From Monodelphis domestica (taxonomy: Eukaryota; Chordata; Mammalia; Didelphimorphia; Didelphidae), in the NCBI RefSeq assembly GCF_027887165.1, contig NC_077229.1:116762520-116826519 (forward strand): a stretch of DNA of 64,000 nucleotides. The letters are read 5' to 3'. The stretch's first letter is position 1; each line of letters begins with the position of its first letter. Positions 37,346 through 48,830 of the stretch are shown here, one piece after another. Below the pieces are notes generated by a model. That model saw only the letters and a program-made list of their open reading frames with translations, made no database searches and was not told the origin of the DNA. Both the position numbers and the translations under genes were made by a program.

Positions 37346-38349
37346 AAATCCAACTGTTTTAAGGATTCTTTTTCAATCCTTTAATGCTAGTGCCTTTTCT
37401 CTGTTGATTTTCTTCAAGTTCTCTTGAATCAACAGTGTTATTGCCTATCGTTTTCCTCATTGGAAAGTGTATTCCCTGAGAGAATGTACTGCTCTTCACC
37501 TCATAAACCAAAGAGAAAAATATGAAATAATGGCAAGACATGGCAGCTTTTAGCTTGGGAGTTGCAAGGAGAGTGGAGTCAGTGATGACTTCTAGCTTGA
37601 AATGAGAAGCAAAGGATGACTGGTGGTGCCATCCATAGAAATAACAAAGTTTAGAAAAGGAAAATGTGGAAGGAGAGGCCTAGATTTCTTAGTGAAAATC
37701 ACCCTGGAATAGAGGGAGTTTCTCCTCTTAATACATCTTAATTAACCAACAGTTGACTTTATTTTAAAAGTCTAAAGTTCAGGAGCATCCACCAGAGCTA
37801 GAAGTTTTCACAGAACATCAGTGACTGATAGCATTTGAATCATTAGCTGTGAGGAAGGCTGAAAATAAATTAATTCTATCTAAGAGAGGAAGCTTCAGAA
37901 TTCTACTCGATTACATATCATTAGAGCATAGAAGAAAACTATATCTAAGGGGAATGTCACAAAAACTCCAAAAAGTAAGAAAAAGACTACCATTAAGCAG
38001 GAACTCTATTACACGTTAGTACCATCTACTCTCTAAATTTGAGTCTCTTTTCCCCAAGCACCTTTTATGGATTTTTTTTAAAGTGGTTTGGGAAAGTATA
38101 TTTTGGGAACCATTATTGGTATACTTGCTTAGCATATATCCCCTTTAAAAAGCCAATTGGGTTATGCTGATAATCACTTGAGAGAATACCAGAAAGGGCT
38201 CATGAATAATAGCATCAAAAACCTCAGCCTCCCAGAATTAGTGTTAGAATTTTGAGGGGAGAAAGTATCAGCTTCCTGTTGAAGACCTGACTAGTCAATC
38301 AATTTGTAAGAGCAATTATTAAAGCCACCCCAGAGATGTAATATGTGAT
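37346..38349. other. Intergenic, nothing recognised
   Basis: About 1 kb without gene or clear repeat. Confidence 0.4.
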
Positions 38350-38485
38350 ATATGTAGATATATATATATATATATTTATATTTATCTATGCACACACTAA
38401 ATGCATATATGAGTAGATATGTACATATTTATAAACCTATATATCTATATATAACATATATAATATGAACACACATATACATATA
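38350..38485. repeat. AT-rich microsatellite (atatat/atatgt)
   Basis: Interrupted alternating AT and atat-c/g units. A second such stretch lies at 38750-38800. Confidence 0.8.
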
Positions 38486-38489
38486 TGTA

Positions 38490-38749
38490 TGGGCAACTAG
38501 GTGAAATAGTAGATAGAGAGCTGGGCCTGGAGTCAGGAAGTTTTCTCTTCCTGAATTCAAATCTGGTCTCAGACACTTACTAGTTGACCCTGGCCAACCT
38601 CTTATTCTTTTTTTGTCTCAGTTTCCTAATCTGTAAAATGATCTGAAGAAAGAAGTGGCCAACCATCCCCATATCTTTCCCCAAAAAACCAAATTGGGGT
38701 CTAGTACTATATATTAGACAAAACTGAAATAACTAAACAACAGAAATAA
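38490..38749 (+). mobile_element. MAR1-like SINE
   Basis: It has 'gggcaactaggtgaaatagt', 'ctgggcctggagtcagga', 'tcaaatctggtctcagacac' and the tail 'ccaaattggggtctagta', ending in 'actaaacaacag'. It is the fullest head of this family in the window. Confidence 0.8.
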
Positions 38750-39970
38750 CATATACATATTATATATGTATATACATGCATATATACATAATATATAAAG
38801 TAAATGTAATTTTATTGATATGTACATAATTAGTTTACATATTATAATTTATATTTAATATATACATCACATTACTTAATTTTTATTATGAATTTGCAAA
38901 CATCAAGAAAAATATGTTGATTTTTAAAAAGAAAAAATGAATGGGCTTTCATAGGAAATGGAAAACATCTGTTAGTTACATTCTTAAGTTACTACATACT
39001 TAGCAGAATATCTATATGTATATATGTACACATAAATATAAAATTACATAAAATTTGAACAGTATCAAAACTGCTCATTTTGTGTCACTTTCAATACTTT
39101 TTCCTATTAACCATTGAAATAATTTACTGATACTTTAATGAGAGAGACAGAGAGAGAGAGAGACAGAGACACAGAGACACAGAGACACAGAGAGAGAGAT
39201 AAGTAGAGAAATAAAGACATAGAAAAATAGATAGACATGTATTTGTGGATATATGTGTTTGGGGCATGTGTATATGTTCCAATCAAACCAATTAACTTTT
39301 AGTTATTTTTAATGATTTATGCCTCATTTTACATCTTAATTTCATTGTTTTTCTATCAATATGACATTTCATTATCAGGCTTGATAATAAAACTTTTTTT
39401 TTTGCCTTAGTAAGAGTTCAGAGGCCTTTCAAATTTTTTTAACTTCATATTATTATTTCTTTACAGACATTCATTGCTTTCCTGGACATGTTTCTTTCAC
39501 TCCACAACAATGTTTATATGTCTTCTCATGCTTCTTTGAATCTGACATAATTGCCATATTTTTGGAGAAAAATATTTGTTTACATTCATGTCAAAATTTA
39601 TTCAGCCATTTCTAATTTGTGGGAATCTATTTTAGTTTTTGTTCTTTTTTTACCATGAGGAGTGTTTTTCTTTTTAATATTCTCATTAATATCGGATTTT
39701 CCTCCCTATCCTTGATCTCCTTTGCTTAAATATAAATAGTATCATTTATGTATTAACAGTATACAATGTGGATTGATTTGAAAGGCATAGTTCAAAATTT
39801 CAAGGAAGAATATTTGAACTAGTTTACAGATTTAACAATATCTTAATGTCTATTATCACATAAACCCTTCAAAAAGTGTTTTTTCTCCTTCTTTCCTATT
39901 TTCTAACTTGACAATAATGAACTTGCCAAGAATTCTTGAAACATAAATATATCTATAAAAGATAAAGAAG
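38750..39970. other. AT-rich intergenic with a GA repeat
   Basis: Contains a (GAGA)/(ACAGAG) simple repeat at 39137-39205. No gene is recognised. Confidence 0.5.
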
Positions 39971-40009
39971 GGGGCAGCTAGTTGGCTCAGTGGATTGAGA
40001 GCCAGGTCC
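39971..40009 (+). mobile_element. tRNA-derived SINE, head, split by LTR
   Basis: It reads 'ggggcagctagttggctcag' then 'tggattgagagccaggtcc', and continues after the LTR at 40359. Confidence 0.85.
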
Positions 40010-40358
40010 TGTAAAATTGAGATATGAACTCTGGACTCCATTCCCCAGGAGTCCTTGCTAGCTCCCAGAATGCCCTCTAATCTCATTGAATTCTCACCTG
40101 GGACAAGAGCAAGATTTTATTTAAAGGGTCTTCCCCATAGGTGGGGTCTCTTTACTTCCTGTCTCCGCTAACAAACAGACACACCTCATGATGTGAGTGA
40201 AATTTTGGGTGGGCCTTATGGCCCACCTGGCATGTGCCTTTTCTTACTTGTATATTCTTAAATTCTCAACCTTTAATAAACCTCATAAATATAATACTCC
40301 TTGCAGAGAGAAACTAATTTCTACCTGCCTCAGTCTCCCCTAAATTTTAACTGTTACA
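40010..40358 (+). mobile_element. Solo LTR inside a SINE
   Basis: This 349-bp LTR has TG...CA ends and an exact duplication gtcc at 40006-40009 and 40359-40362. The flanks rejoin into the SINE phrase 'gagccaggtccagagatgg', which proves the boundaries. A polyadenylation AATAAA is at 40275-40280. The 4-bp duplication fits a class I retrovirus. It is the same family as 42178-42534. Confidence 0.9.
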
Positions 40359-40525
40359 GTCCAGAGATGGGAGAATCTGGGTTCAAATATGGCCTCAGAC
40401 ACTTCCTAACTATGTGACCCTGAGTAAGTCATTTGATCCCCATTCCCTAGCCATTACCACTCTTCTGCCTTAGAACCAATGCACAGTATTGATTCTAAAA
40501 TGAACAGTAAGAGTTTTTTTTAATT
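40359..40525 (+). mobile_element. tRNA-derived SINE, body and tail
   Basis: It has 'agagatgggagaatctggg', 'tatggcctcagacacttcct', then 'ccttagaaccaatgcacagt' and 'attgattctaaaatg', followed by a T/A-rich end. Same family as 14095. Confidence 0.85.
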
Positions 40526-40689
40526 AAAGATATTAAAAAAAGTTGATTAATGAAACAAATTACATGAAGTTAGTACAGAAATTATAATAATAATATGTAA
40601 TGAATTTAACATATTGAAAATGCTGAGAATAATCTTGGAGACCATGAAAGATGAAGATTGATTTAAGTAAATGGGCATTTTAATGTTAA

Positions 40690-40778
40690 CAAAATAAGAC
40701 TTACTATAGGGCATGAATACTTTTACTGTTAGAAAGATTCATCTAGGGGGAAAAAAAGGTCAAGAATGTCAGGGGAAT
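40690..40778 (+). mobile_element. L1 fragment, left part, split by a provirus
   Basis: The phrases 'gaaagattcatctaggggg' and 'aaaggtcaagaatgtcagg' match the L1 ORF2 region that precedes 'agtaccagatctcagactat' at 44520. The upstream limit is unclear. Confidence 0.6.
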
Positions 40779-41036
40779 GTATAAATGGAGATTTCAAACC
40801 TTTAATTTAATTCCTCAGAAGTCCTCAATATTTCTCAAAATTCCCTATAATCTCTCTTGCATCTCCACATTGGTGAGACCACTTTACTGATATTTAAGTG
40901 GATGTATGCTCCTCTCACTCTCTTTTTTTGACCCATGACCAGGGTGAATTCAGACAGTTCTTTTGCTCTAGTTATTATTAATAAAACTTTAAAAAATATA
41001 ATACTTAGTTATTGAATATTATTTTTAAAACACACA
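40779..41036 (+). repeat. Provirus 5' LTR
   Basis: 258 bp, TG...CA, with 'gatatttaagtgg' (TATA-like) near 40888 and AATAAA at 40980-40985. The last bases 'aaaacacaca' match the 3' LTR end 'aaaactcaca'. Confidence 0.85.
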
Positions 41037-41039
41037 TTT

Positions 41040-41057
41040 TGGCGACCACAAAGGGAT
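41040..41057 (+). promoter_or_regulatory. Primer binding site, tRNA-Arg type
   Basis: TGGCGACCACAAAGGGAT starts three bases after the 5' LTR. It matches the complement of the 3' end of tRNA-Arg(CCG) as I remember it (TGGCGACCACGAAGGGAC) with two differences. This supports the LTR boundary and the plus orientation. Confidence 0.75.
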
Positions 41058-42177
41058 TAGAAATTCTCAAAAAAATTTGCACAGATAGCCTTACAGTAAG
41101 GATAGTAAGTTTGCCTGGTCGCTGCCCACCCCGGGGGTTCAGTGGTGGAGTATGCCTGCACTCCTGCCTCATCCTTCCTCCTGCCACTGCCTGCTGTTTC
41201 TCTTGTCTATCTGCTTAGCCAACATTCCTCACCACTCTCCCCCCAGCTTAGAGCCTCCACTTCCTGAGACCAGACTTGCCACAAGAGACTGCCAATCCCA
41301 GTCATATATTTTTTTTCCACAGAGGGTGACATATAAAAATCTTTCCACCCCAATCCCTTTCCACATTCCATATGTGTGTTTCTACCCTGCCATAGAAATT
41401 TTTCAGATTGGAGAAAATCAAGCAGATCTTTTTTTTAAGCTGTTCTTGGACTCTGAGTTTAGAAGAGTGTTAATCAGTTTGGGGAAATAAGCCTGTTTGT
41501 TTTTTTTCCTTCTTTCTCTTGACCCAGAACACCAAGCAGAAATATTTTTTTCTATCATAAATAGATATGCTATTGTTTTCCTTCGAAGTTTTGCCCCTAG
41601 GGAGGAGGTGAAAGAGCAATACTTTTCCAAGCCTCCTAATTCCTTGCCATTCTGCCTTTTTTCTTTTTCTTTCTTTTCTTTTTTGTTTTTTGAAAAAAAA
41701 ATCCTATACCAAACCATTCTTCAAACTCTCAAAGAACAGTTTGAATTGCTTGAGCTAGGAAGCACATATTGGCTCTGCTTGAATCTCTTACTAGCAGCTT
41801 ATAGTTTCATTGGCTATTTCTCATTCTGTTCACTTCCCTTCAAGAATAAGCAGTGAGCTAGGCTGCTTAAAGTACAAACCAAACTGAAATATTTTGACAA
41901 AGTTCTAAAACTCTTAAATGCTCTCAACATGCAGAGTGGAGACTCTGCCCTGTGTTTCTATGAGGAAATTCAGACCTCTGACAAATGAAATCTAAATGCA
42001 TAATAAATGGGGGGGGGGAGGGGAAGGAATCTTTAAAAGAGATCTGGAAGCTTATTGCTAACTATTTTGAATCTATTCTCCTCCTATAGAACAAGTCTAT
42101 TGGGATTGGTAAAAAAGGATTTTGACTGCACTGTCTGTCTGTACCTTCTCATTTGTTTTTATTATTGTATTTACTGA
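41058..42177 (+). other. Provirus interior, left part
   Basis: Non-coding by inspection. Two open stretches (41152-41490 and 41497-41856) lack retroviral motifs. A C/T-rich run lies at 41645-41695. Confidence 0.6.
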
Positions 42178-42534
42178 TGTAAAAATGGAGACTTGAATCC
42201 AGGACTCCAGTCCCCAGAAGTCCTTGCTCACTTCCCAGAATGCTTTGTAATTGCACTGAATTCTCACCTGGGCAAGATCACAAATTATTATTTAAAGGAG
42301 TTCTCTGCCTACTGAAGGTCTCTTTTCCTAGTTCGGCATCGGAACACATGCGGCTCTCCACCTAGCAGGCAAAATGTGAGTGGTTGTGAATAGGCTCTCT
42401 GGGCCTAGCATATGCCTTTCTTACTTGTATTTTCCTAAATTCCTTATCTTAAATAAACCTCTAAAAATATAATATTTCTAGAGAGAAACTAATTTCTACC
42501 TGCCTCAGTTTCCCCAAAAATTTTAACTGTTACC
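42178..42534 (+). mobile_element. Solo LTR nested in the provirus
   Basis: 357 bp, same family as 40010-40358 ('gtccttgctcacttcccaga', 'gaattctcacctgggcaaga', 'gagagaaactaatttctacc'). The duplication ctga lies at 42174-42177 and 42535-42538. The right end reads ...TTACC instead of ...TTACA, a single change in the usual CA. AATAAA is at 42452-42457. Confidence 0.88.
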
Positions 42535-44236
42535 CTGATTGCTTTAAGGTTTAAAAATTTTTTTAAGTTTATCTGTATTAATCTAGTCAATATCTTTCTG
42601 TAATACTGAATCATTTTAAGCTACTATGTTTTGCCTATATTGATCTTTAATTTGCACTTTTACCTCTGCTGAACAACAAAATATCATTGTATAAGCCCAT
42701 GAGCATCTTGCCTAAAACCCTTGTCACTAGATCCATTGAAGATCACATGTTGCCTTTGTTAATTTTCACATAGATGATGATGGATGGATTTCAACAAAAC
42801 TGGTTAAATTGTGTGCAACCTTTGGAGAATTTAATTTGCTAAGAATTTAAATGGTAATTCTAAGGGGTCTTCAGAAATAATTTTAGTAACTAGTAGTTTT
42901 TGAATGGATGATTTTTATATGTATGTATATATATATATGTAATAAAGAATGTTTTATTAAATATAGAGAGACAAAAAAATGTTCCTAAGGTATTTCTATG
43001 AATCAGGAAGCCAAAAAGATCTCCTGCAATACTATTCATTTTAATTTACTTCTACCAGAACAATCTAGATTTCTTGATGATGTTATAGACCCAAATAAGT
43101 TTTACTTTGTTTAAAAATATCTTTGCTAAGGTTTAGAGATTTGCTATATTTGTAAAAATTGTGACAAATATCTATCAGTTCATAAGGTTTTTATGTCATA
43201 CAGCAACTTACGTGAAATATGATAGTGGGTTTGTTTCTATTTTAATTAACTGGTCTATTGTGAATTTTGGGGACTTTGCTTCATTATTCTGTCTGATTCC
43301 AGAAGAAGGGAATATACAAAAGAGCCAGTGTACAGTGCTAAAGAAAATGCAGAGCACCTGCATAGTGCCTGTGGAACACAAGGTCAAAAAGAACAGATCC
43401 CAGTGGGATTGATGCAATTTTGAACCAAGACAAGAGGCCTTGAACTTGTTTGGGGTTCAAGATTGCAGCTGTTTTGAAATATGTCAGAGGCTGGACTTCC
43501 TCTGAGCCACATTCTATCAAGCTCCTCCTTTTCACTGCCATCCTGGCTCTCATTTACTGCTGAAATCTAGTCCCTTTTCTTCTTTCATGGTGTGGCAAAC
43601 TTTCTGTAGTCCTAGCTACTTATTTGGTAGTGCATAATTTCTTAAATCATTTTAATTGGGCCCTGATTCAAGGACCTGTTACAGATTTGTTTTTCCTTTA
43701 CCTCAATTTTTTTAGAAATAAGACTTTTACATTTAATATTTCATCCACAAGTTATTTTTCTCTTTTATTTGGATTTTTTCATATTTTTGATTTTCTTTTG
43801 CAAATTAATTCATATACCTCACAACTCAGCCATGCATTCCTGAGTGATCCCTGTGTTTGTTATTATTCACCTGGGGAAGCAAGTTATTGTCATGAACTTT
43901 GATTTAAATTTGAGCAATTTTAGGATAAGAAAATTGCTACCTCCCAGAATCCAGAATGAGCCATGAAGATAGATGCCTGCAGAGACCACATGCTACACCA
44001 GAAGATACAAAGTGAACTTTGTGATATGAGTTGAACTAAGGGGGTTGAAATGACTTTGTTTTGAATGTATACTCTTATGCCAAAGGGGACTGCCCCCAAA
44101 TTGACTTTTTGTCAACCTAGTAATCATTGGTTTTATTCCTTTATTTTCCACTTATCCACAAATTATTGCGATTTTAAAGTTATGCTCCCAAGATCTTTTG
44201 GGGAAACTGGTTTCCCAATAGGATCACAGGGGGTTA
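42535..44236 (+). other. Provirus interior, right part
   Basis: No retroviral protein motif is recognised in any frame. A tatata run is at 42920-42940. The stretch before the 3' LTR ('cacagggggtta') is at best a weak polypurine tract. Confidence 0.55.
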
Positions 44237-44481
44237 TGTATAAATGGAGATTTTGAACCTTTAATTTAATTCCCCAGAAGTCGAAATTCCCTATAATCTC
44301 TCCTGCATCTCTACATTGGCAAAATCATGTTATTGGTATTTAAGTGGATGTATGCTCCTCCCATTCTCTTTTTTTGACCTGTTATGAGGCTGAATCCAGG
44401 AAGTTATTTTGCTATATTATTAACAAAACTTAAAAAAAATATATAATACTTAGTTATTGCATATTAATTTTAAAACTCACA
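44237..44481 (+). repeat. Provirus 3' LTR
   Basis: 245 bp, TG...CA, aligned over its full length with the 5' LTR ('ataaatggagatttt', 'tttaagtggatgtatgctcc', 'taatacttagttattg'). The AATAAA of the 5' LTR is AACAAA here. Confidence 0.85.
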
Positions 44482-46045
44482 GGAACCAATTGAAAATGTG
44501 AATGATAGTGACCAGTAGTACCAGATCTCAGACTATACTATAAAGCAATAATCATCAAAACAATATGGTACTGGATATAAAATAGAAGGTAGATCAGTGG
44601 AATAGAATAGGAGTAAATTACCTCAGCAATCTAAATTCAAAGAACCCAGCTATTTTTGAATTAGAACTCACGATTTGACAAAAACTGCTGGGAAAATTGA
44701 AAAACAGTATGGCAAAAATTAGTTTTAGATCACTATCTCGTACCTATATCAAGATACGGTCAAAATAGCTATATGATTTAAATATAAAAGGTGATATTTT
44801 AAATAAATTAGGGGAACATAAAATAGTTTACTTGTCAGATCTTTAGAGAAGAGAATAATTTATGCCCAAATGAGAGAGAGAGAACATTGCAAGATATAAA
44901 ATGAATAATTTTTATTATATTAAATTGAAAAGGTTTGGTATAAACCAAAATTATGCAGCCAAGATTGGAAGAGAGGCAACAAACTGGGGAAAATTTTACA
45001 ACCAATTTCTCTGATAAAAGTCTGATTTCTCAAATATATAAAGAATTAAATCAAATTTATAAGAATCTAAGTCATTCCCCAATTGATAAATGATCAAATG
45101 ATATGAATAGGGGATTTTCAGATGAAGAAATAAAAGCTATCAATAATCATATGAAAAATATTCTAAATCCCTATTTATTAGAGAAATTCAAATTAAAACA
45201 GCTCTGAGGTACCATCACATCTCTAACAGATTGGCAAATATGATGGTAAAAGAAAATAATAAATGTTGAAGGGAATGTGCCAAAATTGGGATTCTTATAT
45301 TGTTGGTAGAGTTGTGAATTGATTCAACCATTCTGGAAGGCAATTGGGCATTATCCCCAAAGGTCTATAAAATAATGCATACCTTTTGATCTAACAATAC
45401 CATTATTTGGTCTGAATCCCAAAGACATAAAAATGGGTGAAAGATCTCTTTGTACAAAAATATTTATATATGTGCTTTTTGAGGTGTCAAAGAATTGGAA
45501 ACTAAAGGGATGTTCCTCAATTGAGGAAAGGCTGAACAAATTTGTGGTATGATGGTGATGGAATACTATTATAATACTATAAAGTTTGAGTAAGAGGATG
45601 ATTTCAGAAAGCTGAAAAGATTTACATGAACTGATGCAGAGTGAAATAAGAACCAGGAGAACATTATACACAATAACAGCAATATTGTGGAATTACCATG
45701 TGATAGACTTTGATTCCAATAGTAATACAATGATCCAGGACATTTCTGAAGGAAGTATGACAAAGAATGCTTTCCACCTCCAGAGAAAGAACTGTGGGAT
45801 GAAGATGTAGATGAAAACATGATTTATCACTTGTTTATTTCAGTATTTGATTTGAGATTTGGTTTTATAAGATTATTCACATAAAAATGAATAATATAGA
45901 CATGTTTTGTGTGATAATAAATGTATAGCCCAGATTGAATTACCTGTCAGCTCTGGGAGGCGGGAGTGAAGAAAGGAGGGCAACAACATGAATCACATAA
46001 CCTCAGAAAACTTATGTGGAAATTTGTTATTAAAATAAAATGAAG
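44482..46045 (+). mobile_element. L1 3' half, continuation after provirus
   Basis: ORF2 C-terminal and 3' sequences in consensus order: 'agtaccagatctcagactat', 'cttgtcagatctttagaga', 'cattccccaattgataaatg', 'aaattaaaacagctctgagg', then the 3' end to 'ttattaaaataaaatgaag'. Frames are broken. Same element as 40690-40778. Confidence 0.85.
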
Positions 46046-46343
46046 ATAAACCGTAACAAAATGCAGAAACCTATAAAAATACATAAGTAAATAATAGAAA
46101 GACTGTCATATACACAAGGGATTAGACTTGCTTTTATTGGCACAAAATGACAAAAGTAGGAGAAATTATAAATTGGAGAGAGGCAGGTATAAAGTAAAGT
46201 TTCCTAATCATTTCACAGATAGACCAGTGGAATGAAAGGTCGCAAGAAATGATAGTCTGTCTATCCCAGAAATTTTTTGAAGAAATACTTGCACTAACCA
46301 CTGGTTAGTGATTATATGAAGTTGATTTCTGCATAAAATGGAT
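46046..46343. other. Spacer
   Basis: Nothing identified in about 300 bp. Confidence 0.4.
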
Positions 46344-46848
46344 TGTGATAATTTAATATTCCAGAGACAAGATATTAATTTTTAATTATTAATTAGTAGA
46401 AAGAGAGAAATTAGGAGAAAGAAAAGGTGCATAGCCACATGGTCACCCACTCTCTTCCCTAGCTAACCAAGTTTTACACTCATCTTGTATCTGTTCACTC
46501 TTGCTGCTTGGTCAGAAAGATGTAAGAGCTACCTTTATCCATAATTTCTACTCCCTTTGACATCATTTTTCTGGGCCTATTTGACTAGACAAATTTGACC
46601 TCAATCTGGGTCAGAGGCCAATCTTCCAGAAGCCAGGAATCACATGAAAGAAAAGGAAAATATATTCAGGGACATCAGGGAGCCAAGAGGCTTCTGGTGT
46701 CCTACCAGATTGTGTATATGTTCCCCTCATACAGATAAGCCTAAGGCCTTGGTCTTTTAATTTAATCAAGGGGTGTGGGCTAAACCCAAACCACCCAATT
46801 CAGTAGAGAATGGGTTTTTTAATTTAATATGAAATTTTCATTTTAACA
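46344..46848 (-). mobile_element. LTR-like copy related to 32312
   Basis: It shares with 32312-32816 the order 'ttctgggcctatttgactag', 'aaatttgacctcaatctggg' and 'tcagaggccaatcttccaga'. The limits were chosen from TG/CA-like ends and show no matching flanking duplication, so they are approximate. Confidence 0.5.
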
Positions 46849-47999
46849 CTCCAAAACTGATCTTAAGGAACCAAGAAAACAGTGTGCAAACCAGTGTTAA
46901 ATTCTCACAACTGGACTAGACATATTTTGAAATTCTTTGAATCTATTAATTTTTAGTGAAAGGATTTCATTCGGTAGCCATGGATCCATTAAGAAGTTGG
47001 GAAATAACTATCTTTCTCCAATGTTCCTAAAATTATATTCCAAAAAATATTTCATTGAAATTTTTTTTTTGTATACAAAATTGTTCTTTCTAACCCTGTG
47101 AAGTAAATGTCCCAAGTCTGTCCTCATTTGATAGAAGTGAGAATGGTAGGGAGCAACATCCAGAATCAGCATAAAGTTAGTAAAAGAATCTAAATTTGAA
47201 CCTCATGTTATGACTCCCATTCCAGTACTTTCTATACTACATCAGCCTGCTACTTGAATTTGAAGCATTTCTTTTAAAGTTGAATGAGTTAAAATTGCAA
47301 ACCATCAGCTTATGCAGAACACATTAAAACACTTCTTAGAAAATTGAGGAAGGGGTTTTAAAATTCTGGCCCAAATTAATAAAAGGAATCAAAATTCAAT
47401 AAAGATGCTAATACCCAACTTCACTATCATCATTCTCATCATGATCCTCCACACTGGTTTATTTCCCCATAGTTTTTAGTATACTTTTCTTTAAAATGAC
47501 AATAGTTCTTCACACCATAAACATTTTCAAAATTAAGACAATCCTTCCCTTGCAGCCTTAATTAGCCTTGACTTTAGTTAATTTATGTAATCACTCTTAC
47601 TTATACCACTTAGACTGACCTAGCCATCCCCTTTTTCCATTTACTCTGAACTCCAACTCTTGAAATGCAATTAAAAAGAGACATTTCTTTTGGTGTGGGC
47701 TATTAAGGAGTCATAACAAATGTTACAGTAAATAAAATAAAGTCTAGTTACGTTGGGAAGAACTTAGAGATATCTGGAAGGGTAGTGGTAGGAAGGACTT
47801 TAGAAATCTTCTTGTCTAGCCTTTGCATTTTATGAAGAAAAACACATAATAATAAAGAAACAGGCTTCAAGATTTCTGATTAATCTGGGTTCATTTTAGA
47901 CAAATTCTTTCATGATTTGATTTCATCAATTTCCTATAAAATAATATTTTAAAATCATGGTAGAGGGAAATAGTATAGATAAAATAATAAAAATATTTA
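46849..47999. other. Intergenic with a reversed MIR fragment
   Basis: A MIR-like reversed piece lies at 47095-47245 ('gtcctcatttgatagaagtg', 'gaacctcatgttatgactcc'). No gene. Confidence 0.45.
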
Positions 48000-48225
48000 G
48001 CAATAACTCTTTACCAACAAAAGTAGCTTAGATTTATATAGCACCTACTATTTTCCAGGCTCTTTTAATTATTTTATTTGATCCTTACAATAAAAGAGCA
48101 AAGTGAAGTAAACAGAAGTTAAGTAAATTTGCCCAGGGGCATAAATCTAGCAAATATCTGAGACCAAATTTCAGTCGTCCTAACTAAGCCCAGAATTCTT
48201 TCCACTCTGCAATATTGCTTGCATT
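48000..48225 (-). mobile_element. MIR SINE
   Basis: Reversed MIR order: 'tatatagcacctactatttt', 'tatttgatccttacaataaa', 'agttaagtaaatttgcccag', then 'gagaccaaatttcagtcg'. Confidence 0.65.
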
Positions 48226-48234
48226 CTGTACTAA

Positions 48235-48323
48235 GCACTAAGAGGATGTAAGTACAAAATGGGAGACAATTCCTTCCCGCAGAGTGCTTACATTGTTGTA
48301 GGGGAAGAGATATATAGAGCAGT
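48235..48323. mobile_element. Ancient repeat, left part
   Basis: 'ggagacaattccttcccgca' and 'gagtgcttacattgttgta' belong to an old mammalian interspersed repeat that continues at 48479. I think it is LINE-derived but cannot name it with certainty. Confidence 0.45.
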
Positions 48324-48478
48324 TGTTACCCCCAAGGACTTCTGCCAGCCTCCCGACAGGACGTCATGACACATAGCCATGGGTGCACGGCCAGTTACTG
48401 ATGGCTTTTAGGCACCAAAAGATGAGCCTGATTAATTCTCAAATGATGTAAAGAGGTACATTTCATATTAAATTCACA
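48324..48478 (-). mobile_element. Short 155-bp LTR-derived element
   Basis: TG...CA ends with an exact duplication cagt at 48320-48323 and 48479-48482. On the minus strand it begins TGTGAATTTAATATGAAATG, like the LTR at 32312. It seems to be an internally deleted LTR or very short relative. Confidence 0.7.
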
Positions 48479-48830
48479 CAGTAAGATGTGAGCTGAAGCT
48501 CAAAGGGAACTATTTAAGCCAGGTGATGGAGATGAGGAAACAGAGCATCCAGGAATTTTGGGCAAACAATGAGAAGACTTGAGAAAAAAAAGTATTGAGT
48601 AGACGAGATTATCTGCCATTATTGATGTGAGAGAGAGTCAGTGTGGGAAATCTGGAAAGGTAGGAAGGGGTCAGGTTGTAATGGTAAATGGAGAATTTTA
48701 CATTTGATTCTGGAGGAAATAGGGAGACACTGAATGGGGAGAGGTGGCATGGTTAATCTTATGCTTTCAGGAAATCACTTTGGCAGGTGAATGGAAGATG
48801 GATTAGAGAAGGGACATATTTAGGGCAGGA
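48479..48830. mobile_element. Ancient repeat, right part
   Basis: 'aaaggtaggaaggggtcagg', 'gattctggaggaaataggga', 'tggcatggttaatcttatgc' and 'aaatcactttggcaggtga' match a common old mammalian repeat phrase order that I recall but cannot name. Confidence 0.5.

Larger units (their letters stand above)
40779..44481 (+). mobile_element. Endogenous retrovirus, gene-less provirus with both LTRs
   Basis: This is a 3.7-kb provirus flanked by ggaa at 40775-40778 and 44482-44485. The host L1 sequence is continuous when it is removed. It has two related LTRs (40779-41036 and 44237-44481), a primer binding site, and about 3.2 kb of interior, which includes a later solo LTR at 42178. I find no gag, protease, polymerase or envelope motif in any frame, so it is a deleted or always non-autonomous element. 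The LTRs differ by scattered substitutions and small gaps, so it is not recent. Confidence 0.85.

Noticed and set aside
41152..41856. Possible gag-like frames in the provirus
   Set aside because: No nucleocapsid zinc knuckle, major homology region or protease motif is visible. Composition is driven by T-rich sequence.
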